A stretch of DNA of 64,000 nt from Lentzea jiangxiensis. Its GTDB lineage: Bacteria > Actinomycetota > Actinomycetes > Mycobacteriales > Pseudonocardiaceae. This document shows, piece by piece, positions 56,545 through 64,000 of this stretch (position 1 is the stretch's first letter; the number at the start of each line of letters is the position of its first letter). The notes under the pieces are model-generated. The model was given only the letters and a program-made list of their open reading frames with translations, searched no databases and was not told the DNA's origin. Location of the stretch: assembly GCF_900104175.1 (NCBI RefSeq), contig NZ_FNIX01000013.1:1-64000 (forward strand). The letters are read 5' to 3'. Made by a program: the position numbers and the translations under genes.

Positions 56545-57831
56545 ATGTCTGGTAAGAGACTCGCGGTCGTCTTCGTCGGGGCGTTGCTGCTCGCCTCGTG
56601 CCGGGGCGGTGACGGGGCGGCGCCGCAGGAGGGCGCGGGCGGTGTGAAGGTCGACGCCGGCGTCACGTCCGAGGCGTGCCCCAACGCCGTCGACAAGTCC
56701 AAGGGCTGCATCTACCTGGGCACCATCTCGGACCTCACCGAGGGTCCGTTCAAGACGCTGGCGGTGCCGATCACCGACTCGCAGAAGGCGTTCTGGAAGC
56801 GCGTGAACGACAAGGGCGGCATCGGCGGCTACGAGGTCGACGTCACCAAGTACGTCAAGGACAACAAGTACAACCCTCAGATCCACAACCAGGTCTACCA
56901 GGAGATCAAGGGCAACGTCCTGGCGCTGACCCAGACCCTCGGCTCGCCCACGACCGCGGCGATCCTGCCGGACCTCGAGAGCACCCAGATGGTTTCGGTG
57001 CCGGCTTCGTGGACCTCGTTGTGGGGCTTCGAGGAGGTCGTGCTGGAGTCCGGCGCGAACTACTGCGTCGAGTCGATGAACACCGTCGACTACGCCGTCG
57101 ACAAGATGGGCGTGAAGTCCGTCATGGCCGTGCACCTCGCCGGTGACTACGGCGACGACGCGGCGGCCGGGGCGAAGATCGCGGCCGAGAAGCGCGGGCT
57201 CACGTTCGAGAGCGTGACCACGCAGACCGGTCAGGACAACCAGGGCGGCGCCATCGACGCCGTGGTGTCGAAGAAGCCCGACCTGGTCGTGCTGACGACC
57301 GGCCCGACCGACGCCGCCGTGATCATCGGCCAGGCCGCCGCCCGCGGCTACAAGGGCAAGTTCATCGGCACCTCGCCGACGTGGAACCCCGGTCTGCTGA
57401 AGTCTCCGGCCGCGCCCGCGATCAAGGCGCTCTACCTGCAGTCCGCACCGTGGAAGGCGTGGAACACCGAGTCCGTCGGCCACACCGCGATGCGGGCGGC
57501 CCTGCCCGGTGTCACGCCCAACGACGGCTACACCGCCGGCTGGGTGTGGGCGTACCCGCTGAAGGCCGCCCTGGAGAAGGCCGTCCAGAACAAGGACCTG
57601 ACGCGGGCCGGCGTGCTCGCGGCCGCGCGCCAGCTCACCTCCGTGGACTACGAGGGCATGCTTCCTTCGGGTGCGGGTAATTTCTCCGCTTCGCCCCAGG
57701 AAGGGACTTTCCGCCAGAGCCTCATCTACCGGCCGGACGACGCCGCTCCGACCGGAGTCTCGCTGGTGGAGGAGTTCTTCACCGGTCCGACGGCGAAGGA
57801 CTTCAAGTTCGAGAAGCCCTGCTACCAATGA
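56545..57831 (+). CDS. livK: Liv-type substrate-binding lipoprotein
   Basis: 428 aa. Signal peptide KRLAVVFVGALLLASC with lipobox LLASC gives a lipidated N terminus. The mature part is a periplasmic-binding fold type I (peripla_BP_6): GCIYLGTISDLTEGPFKTLA, FWKRVNDKGGIGGYEVDVTK, VMAVHLAGDYGDDAAAGAKI and DLVVLTTGPTDAAVIIGQAA. GAGGAGAG lies just upstream. It ends the six-gene importer operon; no clear terminator stem follows. Substrate is not readable; with the ligase, a carboxylate is plausible. Confidence 0.93.
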   Translation: MSGKRLAVVFVGALLLASCRGGDGAAPQEGAGGVKVDAGVTSEACPNAVDKSKGCIYLGTISDLTEGPFKTLAVPITDSQKAFWKRVNDKGGIGGYEVDVTKYVKDNKYNPQIHNQVYQEIKGNVLALTQTLGSPTTAAILPDLESTQMVSVPASWTSLWGFEEVVLESGANYCVESMNTVDYAVDKMGVKSVMAVHLAGDYGDDAAAGAKIAAEKRGLTFESVTTQTGQDNQGGAIDAVVSKKPDLVVLTTGPTDAAVIIGQAAARGYKGKFIGTSPTWNPGLLKSPAAPAIKALYLQSAPWKAWNTESVGHTAMRAALPGVTPNDGYTAGWVWAYPLKAALEKAVQNKDLTRAGVLAAARQLTSVDYEGMLPSGAGNFSASPQEGTFRQSLIYRPDDAAPTGVSLVEEFFTGPTAKDFKFEKPCYQ

Positions 57832-57911
57832 ACCGAACGGGTGACACTCGACGCTGATGCCCGCGAACTCTGGCTAGTCTCGCTGTGAGCTGGTCGTAGG
57901 AGGTAGTAGCG

Positions 57912-58220
57912 GTGTTGTCGTGCGTCGAGGTCCGCCGATCCGCCGGAGGCCTCCGGTTGTTCGTCCGTCCCCTGGCCGCGTCGCGCTGGAGCGCGCGGCT
58001 GGGGTACGAACGGGTGTCGGAGCTGTTGGTCGCGATTCGCCGGGCCGAGTCGTGCACCGTGCCGGACGTGGCGTTGCGGTACGTGCCGGACCAGCGCACC
58101 GGTGAGGCGGAGCTGGAGTGCGAGACCGGGTCCGTCCTCCTGGACGCGGACGAGGTGTCGGCGTTGCACGACGCTCTCCGCGCCCACATGCCCGACCGGA
58201 TGAGGCCCCTACCCGCCTAG
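57912..58220 (+). CDS. small hypothetical protein
   Basis: 102 aa, not recognised. Beta-strand-rich N terminus (CVEVRRSAGGLRLFVRPLAA), a helix (RVSELLVAIRRAESCTVPDV) and ALRYVPDQRTGEAELECETG then VLLDADEVSALHDALRAHMP. The pattern resembles small alpha/beta proteins of unknown function. AGGAGG lies 8 bases before GTG 57912. It overlaps the end of the convergent hydrolase gene by 12 bases. Confidence 0.68.
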   Translation: MLSCVEVRRSAGGLRLFVRPLAASRWSARLGYERVSELLVAIRRAESCTVPDVALRYVPDQRTGEAELECETGSVLLDADEVSALHDALRAHMPDRMRPLPA

Positions 58221-59111
58221 CTTGCGCGCCAGCCACTCGGTGCGCGTGCGCCGTGCCGCCGCCGAAAGCCGGGCTTGCGGGTAGAGCGCGTCGAACCCGT
58301 GGAAGCCGCCCGCCCACGTGTGCAGCTCGGCGTCGCCGCCCGCCGCCCAGATCCGGGTGGCGTAGTCGACGTCCTCGTCGCGGAACACCTCGGCGGTCCC
58401 GGTGTCGACGTACGTCGGCGGCAGCCCGGACAGGTCGCGGGCCAGCGCCGGTGACACGTAGCCGGGCACGTCGGTGAGATCACCGAGCACCGAACGCCAG
58501 CCGAACTCGTTCATCTCCCGCGTCCAGACACCGGGCTCACCGGAGTACTGCGCGCTGGACGTGGTGGCGTTGCGGTGGTCGAGCATCGGGCAGATCAGCA
58601 CCTGGGCGGCGATCTCCGGTCCGCCGAGGTCCCTCGCCATCAGCGTGATGCCCGCGGCCAGACCGCCACCGGCGCTGATACCCGCGACGACCACCTGGCC
58701 GATGCCGAGCGAGCCGGCGTTCTCGACCGTCCACACCAGACCGCGGTAGCAGTCGTCGACCAGCGTGGTGCCGGTCGCCTCGGGAGCGAGCCGGTGTTCC
58801 ACGGTCACCACGACGACTCCCAGCTCCCGCAACCACTCCAGCGGGATGTCGATCTGCGAGAAGCGGTCGCCCATCACCATGCCGCCGCCGTGGATCCAGT
58901 AGACGCACGGCGCGGGTCCGTCGAGGTTCGCCGGCCGGAAGACGGTCAGCGCGATCTCGCCGAGGGCGACGTCGTGCCGTTCGGCGTCGGTCTCGAAGGG
59001 AGGCGACGGCATGCGGCGGATCTGGTGGACCAGTTCGGGAGTCAGCTCGGACGACAGCGGCATGCCGGCGAGCAGCGTGCGCAGTTCGGGGTCGAAGGCG
59101 GGCTTGGTCAT
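58209..59111 (-). CDS. alpha/beta hydrolase, HSL-like esterase
   Basis: 300 aa. Oxyanion-hole motif VYWIHGGGMVMGDRFSQID (HGGG) near residue 70. Nucleophile elbow VVAGISAGGGLAAGITLMAR (GxSxGG). The acid is likely DTGTAEVFRDED, and the His is in WAGGFHGFDALYPQ near the end. This is the hormone-sensitive-lipase-like (type IV) family acting on short acyl esters. ATG 59111 shares one base with the stop of the ABM gene (TGATG). The longer frame upstream is the shadow of neighbouring genes. Confidence 0.92.
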   Translation of the reverse strand: MTKPAFDPELRTLLAGMPLSSELTPELVHQIRRMPSPPFETDAERHDVALGEIALTVFRPANLDGPAPCVYWIHGGGMVMGDRFSQIDIPLEWLRELGVVVVTVEHRLAPEATGTTLVDDCYRGLVWTVENAGSLGIGQVVVAGISAGGGLAAGITLMARDLGGPEIAAQVLICPMLDHRNATTSSAQYSGEPGVWTREMNEFGWRSVLGDLTDVPGYVSPALARDLSGLPPTYVDTGTAEVFRDEDVDYATRIWAAGGDAELHTWAGGFHGFDALYPQARLSAAARRTRTEWLARKLGG

Positions 59112-59416
59112 CAGAACGCCGCCTTGCCGCCGACGGGAACCGCGTCGAGGTGGGCCGGTTCGCCGTCGAGCAACGCCCGGAGTTTCGCGACGAGAGCCTG
59201 GGCCTCCTCGCTCGCGAAGAACGTGCCGTGCGCCTCCGCCGTGGTCCAGCCCTCGGTCACGTGGACGACGTCGGGGTTCGTCGCCGAGCGGCCGACGAGG
59301 AAGACCACGCAGCCGTCGTCGGTCAGCGACGGGGCGTCGAGCAGGAGCTCGACGACCTCGTCGCCCTTGCCCGGCCGTGCCGTCATCGTGGCGTGGAAAC
59401 CGTGTGCGACCTTCAT
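59111..59416 (-). CDS. antibiotic biosynthesis monooxygenase (ABM) domain protein
   Basis: 101 aa. The ABM dimeric ferredoxin-like fold is recognised from VAHGFHATMTARPGKGDEVV, ELLLDAPSLTDDGCVVFLVG and VVHVTEGWTTAEAHGTFFAS. Such small proteins are quinol monooxygenases or heme-degrading-like enzymes; which one is not clear. ATG 59416 follows GGAGGCAGG. It is co-transcribed with the downstream hydrolase. A 114-base gap to the propeller gene holds no gene. Confidence 0.85.
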   Translation of the reverse strand: MKVAHGFHATMTARPGKGDEVVELLLDAPSLTDDGCVVFLVGRSATNPDVVHVTEGWTTAEAHGTFFASEEAQALVAKLRALLDGEPAHLDAVPVGGKAAF

Positions 59417-59530
59417 CTGTTCCTGCCTCCGTGTGGTTCTGCCGTTCTGGCACTGAACCCATCAGATCAGCTTGAACAGGGGTGATGGCAGGTCGATGCT
59501 GGCGCGCTCTTGCCTGATCCTCTCGGCTCG

Positions 59531-60484
59531 CTAGGTGATCGGTGCCGGCGAACTGGCTTCTGGAACGAGCACCGCGGGGGCGCCTGAGCCGTCCGCGGGC
59601 ACCGCCCACACGTCGTTGAGGCCGTCGTCGCGCTGGATGCCGTACGCCACGGTCCTGTCGTCGACCCAGGCCGGCTGGTCGTCGACGCTGCGGGTCTCGG
59701 CGAGCTCGGTGACCTTCCGCGTCGCGAGGTCGAGGACGGAGACGCGCCAGCCCTTCTGCGGATCGCCGTCCACCGCCTTCTTGTAGGCGATGCGCGTGCC
59801 GTCGGGGGACAGCGACGGGCACTCGACGTCGTCCAAGCCGAGCGGTTTCACCTTGCGCGCCGCGAAGTCGCCCTCCAGCAGGTAGCGGTGCCCGCCGGTG
59901 GACATGGTGGCGTAGAAGCGGTTGTCGTCCGAGGTGAACGTGACGCCCCAGTAGTTCGTGTCGACGGGGCGTTGCGGCATGCCCTCGACGGCGAACTCCT
60001 CCAGCGACGTGACCAGCGCGCCGGTCTTCGTGTCGAGGATGCCCGTGCTCGTGGAGAACCCGTTGGCGGCGTAGGAATGTCCGTCGACGAACAGCGTCCA
60101 CGCCACCATCCGGCCGCTCGCCGACACGCGCGTGCGGTTGGGGAACCCGGTCAGCGGAACGGTCTTCAGCTCCTTGAGGTCGCTGTCCAGCACGGCCAGC
60201 TCGCCCGCCTTGAGCGCGCCGACCGGTCGCAGGCAGGAGATCGTGCCCGCGGCGGAGTACGCGCGGTCGCAACGCTGTTCGGTGACCTCGCGCGAGCCCG
60301 CCGGGTCGCTGCGGGACACGGTGGACAGCTTGCCGTTGCTGAGCACCATCAGCCGTGGCCCGGCACCGGCCGGAACCGACCGCGCGGCGTCCTCGGGAGC
60401 GGCACCGGACAGCGCGGTGTAGCCGGTGGCGACGCCGCCGAGCAGCACGGCCGCGGCCAGGGTGACGATCAGGCGTTTGTCCAC
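59531..60484 (-). CDS. TolB-like beta-propeller exported protein
   Basis: 317 aa. A hydrophobic N terminus (KRLIVTLAAAVLLGGVATGY) acts as signal or anchor. The remainder shows propeller-type strands: RLMVLSNGKLSTVSRSDPAG, GILDTKTGALVTSLEEFAVE, VECPSLSPDGTRIAYKKAVD, and TELAETRSVDDQPAWVDDRT then VAYGIQR. The SPDG words are WD40/TolB-like blades. GTG 60484 has GAAGAGG 6 bases upstream and overlaps the MFS stop by 16 bases, so both form one operon. It may be an envelope partner of the exporter; function unknown. Confidence 0.8.
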   Translation of the reverse strand: MDKRLIVTLAAAVLLGGVATGYTALSGAAPEDAARSVPAGAGPRLMVLSNGKLSTVSRSDPAGSREVTEQRCDRAYSAAGTISCLRPVGALKAGELAVLDSDLKELKTVPLTGFPNRTRVSASGRMVAWTLFVDGHSYAANGFSTSTGILDTKTGALVTSLEEFAVEGMPQRPVDTNYWGVTFTSDDNRFYATMSTGGHRYLLEGDFAARKVKPLGLDDVECPSLSPDGTRIAYKKAVDGDPQKGWRVSVLDLATRKVTELAETRSVDDQPAWVDDRTVAYGIQRDDGLNDVWAVPADGSGAPAVLVPEASSPAPIT

Positions 60485-61686
60485 TTGCGACCTCTTCGGA
60501 GCAGAACGGCGGTGGTGACCAGGGCGAGGACGACCGCGACCGCGGCGGCCCTGGTGGCGGTCTCGGGGCTCGTGAACTGCCAGGCGAGGCCGAACAGCAC
60601 GGACGAGCCGAGGTACGCGAGGGCCTGTCCGCTCTGGATCAGCGCGATCCCGGTGGTGCGCAGGCGTTCCGGCAGGACCGGTCCGGCGAGTGCCATCAGG
60701 ACGCCGTCGGTGGCGGCGTAGAAGACGCCGTAGAGCACCACGACCGCGACCAGCAGCGGCCAGCCGCCGATCGGCCCGTGCAGCAACAGGTAGACGAGCG
60801 TGAGCGCGCCGTAGCCGCACAGCATGACCTTGAGCCGGCCGATCCGGTCGGCGAGCGCGCCCAGGGGTGCGGCGAGCAGCAGGTAGACGAGGCTCGTGCC
60901 GACGGCGAGCAGCGGGAACCAGCCGAACGCGAGCCCTTCCCGCTTCTGCAGCAACAGGTAGACGAACCCGTCGCCGATCGTGACGAGGCCCAGCAGGGAC
61001 GCGGCCAGCACGATCCTGCGCACCGCCGGGTCCTTCAGCAGAGCGGGCTTCAGCGGTTCCTTGCGCCGCAACGGCTCCGGACGGTCCCGCACGTAGAGCA
61101 CGAGGACCAGCACGCCGAACGCGGCGATGCAGGAACTGGTGACGAACACGGCGTCGAACGACTGCGCCGACGCCGCGAGCACGGCCATCGCGACGAGCGG
61201 TCCGGCGAACGCGCCGATGCCGTCCATGGTCCGGTGCACGCCGAACGCCCGCCCGAGGTCGCCGCTGGGGGTGGACAGGGTGATCAGCGCGTCACGGGGT
61301 GCGGTGCGCAGGCCCTTGCCCGCGCGGTCCGCGGTGATGACGAGCCCCAGTGCGGTCAGCGAGTTCCCGGCGGCCAGCAGCCCGAGCTTGGCCACGGCCG
61401 AGAGGCCGTAGCCGAAGCCCGCGACCGCCTTGCGTCGCTGGGTCCGGTCGGCGAGGTAGCCGCCGGCGAGTCTCAGCAGCGTCGTGGCGCCGGTGTAGAC
61501 GCCGTCGATCAGCCCGTACGCCGCCGGGCTGAGCTGGAGGCCGATCACCAGGTACAGCGGCAGGACCGCGGCCACCATCTCCGACGACACGTCGGTGATG
61601 AGGCTGACCGTGCCGAGCGCGAAGACGTTGCCGCTCAGCCCCTTCCAGTTCGCCGTCCTGGGTTTGTCGAGGGTGGACAGGTACAC
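60469..61686 (-). CDS. MFS transporter
   Basis: 405 aa with about 12 membrane segments. MFS signatures: LADRTQRRKAVAGFGYGLSA in the loop between helices 2 and 3, and ALADRIGRLKVMLCGYGALT at the equivalent second-half position. PVLPERLRTTGIALIQSGQA is in the second half. Start GTG 61686. It is a likely exporter or drug/metabolite antiporter; the substrate is unknown. Co-transcribed with the downstream propeller gene. Confidence 0.9.
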   Translation of the reverse strand: MYLSTLDKPRTANWKGLSGNVFALGTVSLITDVSSEMVAAVLPLYLVIGLQLSPAAYGLIDGVYTGATTLLRLAGGYLADRTQRRKAVAGFGYGLSAVAKLGLLAAGNSLTALGLVITADRAGKGLRTAPRDALITLSTPSGDLGRAFGVHRTMDGIGAFAGPLVAMAVLAASAQSFDAVFVTSSCIAAFGVLVLVLYVRDRPEPLRRKEPLKPALLKDPAVRRIVLAASLLGLVTIGDGFVYLLLQKREGLAFGWFPLLAVGTSLVYLLLAAPLGALADRIGRLKVMLCGYGALTLVYLLLHGPIGGWPLLVAVVVLYGVFYAATDGVLMALAGPVLPERLRTTGIALIQSGQALAYLGSSVLFGLAWQFTSPETATRAAAVAVVLALVTTAVLLRRGRKWTNA

Positions 61687-61705
61687 GCCGGCCTCCAGCA
61701 GTCCG

Positions 61706-63064
61706 TCAGTGGCAGTGGGTGGTGCCGCTGTCGGTGTAGGTCTTGCCCGCCTCGGGGACGAACTGCCAGTCGAAGCTGGTGTCGTGCAACGTGAACTTCA
61801 GGACGCCGCGGGTGCCGGTGTTGCGGGCCTCGCTGTTGGGCCTGATGGTGCCGAAGCCGTAGGCACCGGCGCCGCCCATGCCCGCGACGAACGACCGGAT
61901 GCCGCGCGCGTTGTCCAGCCCGCCGCTCGGGTTCTGCGGGGCGAAGCGCTCGTACTGGTGGTTGTGGCCGAAGACGACGAGGTCGGCGTTGGCGTCGTAC
62001 AGCGCCTGGAACAACGGCCTGGTGGCCGTCGAGGGCGCGTGGTTGGCCCCGCTGGTGAACAGCGGGTGGTGCCAGTACGCCGCGGTGCACGGCTTCGTGC
62101 TCGCCGCGAGGTCCTGCCGCAGCCACTGCTCCTGCGCGCTGCCCGCGGCCATGCTGATGTTGGAGTTCAGCGACACGATGTGCCAGTTGCCGAGGTCGTA
62201 GGAGTAGTAGCCCCGCCCGGACGGACCGGCCTGCGCCCCGAAGTAGTTGTAGTACCCCGTCGCGCCGCTGGTGTGGTAGTCGTGGTTGCCCGGTGAGGGC
62301 CTGGTGCGCGCTTTGTGGCGGCCCCAGGTGGGCTCGTAGTAGGTGCTGAACTGCGAGGCGGTGCCGTCCGGGTAGACGTTGTCGCCCGTCGTCCACACGG
62401 TGCCCTGGATGGTGTCCAGCAACGCGGCGGTGGCGGTGTCACCGGAGCCGGAGTCGGCGATGTCGCCCGCGCCGACCCAGACCGGGTCGCCGGGTGGCGG
62501 CGTCGTCCCGCTGGTGACCACGAGCTGCGGCGCGGTGGAGCCGCTCTCGCGCGAGTCGTAGTCGGCGCCGTCCGTGCTGCTCGACGTGACGCCGATGCTG
62601 AACGTGCCGTTGCCCGTGACGTAGCCGGTGACGTCGACCTCGTACCAGGCGTTGCGGACCACCTGCCCGAGCGAGCCGAGGGTGGCGCCGTCGATCGCCG
62701 GCTGGTTGTTCCAGGTGACCGCGGTCTCGGTCCAGCTGACGTTCGACATCGCCCGGAACGAGCCGCCGTTCGGGCTCTCCGAGCCGGAGACGTCGTCGGT
62801 GTGGATGCGCAGCTTCGCGTTGCTGACCGCGCCGCTGACCCCGGAGACGGTGAACTTGATGAACGACCGCTTGACCGGCGAGTTGTCGACGCCGAGCTGG
62901 CCGGACGTGCCGTGGTTCGTCCCGGTGGAGCCGTTGTCGACGTAGGTGTCGGCGGTGGGCGTGAACGTGGTCGTGGCGGCCTGGGCCGCGGTGGAGGCGG
63001 TGAGGGTGGCCGCTGTGACGATGACCGTGGAGAGCACGGCCAGGGGAGCCCTGCGACGTGACAT
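61706..63064 (-). CDS. secreted metallophosphatase with DNRLRE/CBM96-type N-terminal domain
   Basis: 452 aa. A Sec signal peptide ends after TASTAAQAA. Residues 30-185 form a DNRLRE-like beta-sandwich (TYVDNGSTGTNHGTSGQLGV, DNSPVKRSFIKFTVSGVSGA). The C-terminal calcineurin-type metallophosphatase has VWVGAGDIADSG, TGDNVYPDG, SPGNHDYHTSG, AYWHHPLFTSG and VVFGHNHQYERFAPQ as metal ligands. It is probably an extracellular phosphodiesterase or purple-acid-like phosphatase. ATG 63064. Divergent region with an inverted repeat upstream. Confidence 0.92.
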   Translation of the reverse strand: MSRRRAPLAVLSTVIVTAATLTASTAAQAATTTFTPTADTYVDNGSTGTNHGTSGQLGVDNSPVKRSFIKFTVSGVSGAVSNAKLRIHTDDVSGSESPNGGSFRAMSNVSWTETAVTWNNQPAIDGATLGSLGQVVRNAWYEVDVTGYVTGNGTFSIGVTSSSTDGADYDSRESGSTAPQLVVTSGTTPPPGDPVWVGAGDIADSGSGDTATAALLDTIQGTVWTTGDNVYPDGTASQFSTYYEPTWGRHKARTRPSPGNHDYHTSGATGYYNYFGAQAGPSGRGYYSYDLGNWHIVSLNSNISMAAGSAQEQWLRQDLAASTKPCTAAYWHHPLFTSGANHAPSTATRPLFQALYDANADLVVFGHNHQYERFAPQNPSGGLDNARGIRSFVAGMGGAGAYGFGTIRPNSEARNTGTRGVLKFTLHDTSFDWQFVPEAGKTYTDSGTTHCH

Positions 63065-63108
63065 GCCTGTCCTCGGTGTGGTGGGCGGACGTGGGCCGTC
63101 GGAAGGGT

Positions 63109-63126
63109 AGGGCTCAAATGAGCCCT
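63109..63126. promoter_or_regulatory. inverted repeat upstream of the metallophosphatase gene
   Basis: AGGGCTCA (63109-63116) and TGAGCCCT (63119-63126) flank AA. It lies 45 bases from the metallophosphatase start in a divergent intergenic region. Candidate operator; no Pho-box pattern is evident. Confidence 0.45.
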
Positions 63127-63232
63127 GTGCGGTGATCGTGGGACGGCCACTGGGTGAACGGCCGGAAAATCCCCCTCAGGGGTGGTTGCGCGGCCGACGT
63201 ATCCACCGGCCGCCTGGGCGCTCCGCACAGGT

Positions 63233-63811
63233 ATGGGAGTCGAGGTCCACGACCCGCGCTGGCTCACCGCCGTGCCGGGAGCCGAGCTCGTGGTCGCGCT
63301 GGACGAGGTGGGTCCGCACGCCGCCGACGGGCACCGGGTCACGGTGCTGATCGACCTCGTGCCGGACAACGTGCCGCTGCTGCGCGGCCTGGCCTCCGAG
63401 GCCGTGGGCGAGGGTGCGCGCAAGGTCCGCGTGCGGCCGCACGGCGTCGACCGCGTCGACCTGGTCTACGCGGCCGTCGAACTGGGCCGCGTCGCCGAGG
63501 ACGACGCCGTCGAGGTCCAGTTCGACGTCACGTCCGCCGCGTTGCTCAGAGCCGATCCCACGGCGTTCGTGCGGGCCGACCCGCTGGTGGTGAAGGCCGA
63601 CGGGACGGTCGTGCCCATCTGCGCCGGGCTGGAGCGGTACGCGCTGGGCGCGCTGGGTTCGTTCGACTCGCTGGTGGCCGACTGGGACCCCGAACCCGTC
63701 CGGGACCTGTGCCGGGTCGCGCTGACCCGGGCGCTCGCCGACACCGGGCCGCTCGTGTCGTGGTACGAGCACCTCATCCGGACAGCAGACGAGATGCGGG
63801 CCTCGTGTTGA
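63233..63811 (+). CDS. hypothetical protein resembling part of a radical-SAM-type enzyme
   Basis: 192 aa, no certain family. The middle (VTVLIDLVPDNVPLLRGLAS, GARKVRVRPHGVDRVDLVYA) and ADPLVVKADGTVVPICAGLE then RYALGAL resemble the second half of actinobacterial radical-SAM proteins with SPASM-like ends. The CxxxCxxC iron-sulfur motif and N-terminal barrel are missing, so it is either a separate small protein or a truncated gene. ATG 63233; an upstream in-frame GTG at 63182 is possible. It overlaps the convergent PHP gene by 38 bases. Confidence 0.5.
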   Translation: MGVEVHDPRWLTAVPGAELVVALDEVGPHAADGHRVTVLIDLVPDNVPLLRGLASEAVGEGARKVRVRPHGVDRVDLVYAAVELGRVAEDDAVEVQFDVTSAALLRADPTAFVRADPLVVKADGTVVPICAGLERYALGALGSFDSLVADWDPEPVRDLCRVALTRALADTGPLVSWYEHLIRTADEMRASC

Positions 63812-64000
63812 TCACCGTCTCCGGCGTGACACCACACTCCTCGGCCCGTGCGCAGCCGTAGTTCAGCCAGTCGAGCTGGCCCGGCGCGTGCGCGTCGCTG
63901 TCGATCGAGAACGTGCAGCCGGCGTCCGCGGCGAGGCTCAGCAACCGGCGCGGGGGGTCGAGGCGTTCCGGCCGTGAGTTGATCTCGACCGCGGTGCCGT
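63774..64000 (-). CDS. PHP-domain protein, C-terminal part (cut by right window edge)
   Basis: A minus-strand frame enters from the right edge and ends at a TGA at 63774-63776. It encodes EINSRPERLDPPRRLLSLAA, then CTFSIDSDAHAPGQLDWLNY and GCARAEECGVTPETVINT. This is the characteristic C terminus of PHP-family phosphoesterases of the PolX/histidinol-phosphatase-like type: EINS and SDAHAPGQ carry metal ligands. Only about 75 residues are visible; no start is in the window. Likely a DNA-polymerase-X-linked or stand-alone PHP hydrolase. Confidence 0.82.
   Translation of the reverse strand, partial: GTAVEINSRPERLDPPRRLLSLAADAGCTFSIDSDAHAPGQLDWLNYGCARAEECGVTPETVINTRPASRLLSG

Overview
The window is a high-GC actinobacterial chromosome segment. 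Gene order and protein types point to the Pseudonocardiales (Lentzea, Saccharothrix or Actinosynnema-like). This rests on synteny and family recognition from memory; no database was searched. The left third follows the conserved actinobacterial block known from Mycobacterium (TPR protein, HAD phosphatase, small protein, tlyA, nadK, recN, steA, steB, pyrG, Nudix, xerD, parA, scpA, scpB, rluB). Local insertions are a quartet of small membrane proteins (6121-8165), an SMI1-like protein, a DUF2752/TM2 pair and alanine dehydrogenase. Most genes are packed with 4-base ATGA or GTGA overlaps.

From about 21 kb the content becomes lineage-specific. Two large paralogous HTH-nSTAND1 NTPase-membrane-beta-propeller proteins (21191-26907) are followed by an SsuBC-type ABC importer with a leaderless-type promoter. 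An IniB-like repeat protein, a PobA-type flavin hydroxylase and a separate NitT/TauT-type binding lipoprotein follow. Next come a three-gene 'conservon' (NIT-domain histidine kinase, Roadblock protein, GTPase) that lacks the usual DUF742 gene, and a secreted snapalysin-like metalloprotease.

The most unusual block is 38276-43246. An ECF-like sigma factor, a small partner protein and a signal-less subtilisin-type (S8) protease are transcribed divergently from a TPR-CHAT caspase-like protease. A perfect 14-bp palindrome sits on the CHAT-side -35 hexamer. It reads as a regulated two-protease module and is my main candidate for a poorly described system.

From 43 to 51 kb are mixed small genes: YggT, TfoX-N, a nucleoside deaminase, an SDR-like remnant, a STAS protein, a divergent heme-oxygenase-like protein, a YbdK ligase, topoisomerase IB, DUF4383, and a SigB/SigF-type sigma operon with a matching GNNT-N15-GGGTAC promoter. 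A complete Liv-type ABC importer operon with an embedded acyl-CoA ligase (51158-57831) follows. The right end holds an alpha/beta hydrolase with an ABM monooxygenase, an MFS exporter with a beta-propeller lipoprotein-like partner, a secreted DNRLRE-metallophosphatase, and a PHP-domain gene cut by the window edge.

I saw no tRNA, rRNA, CRISPR array, insertion sequence or phage genes.
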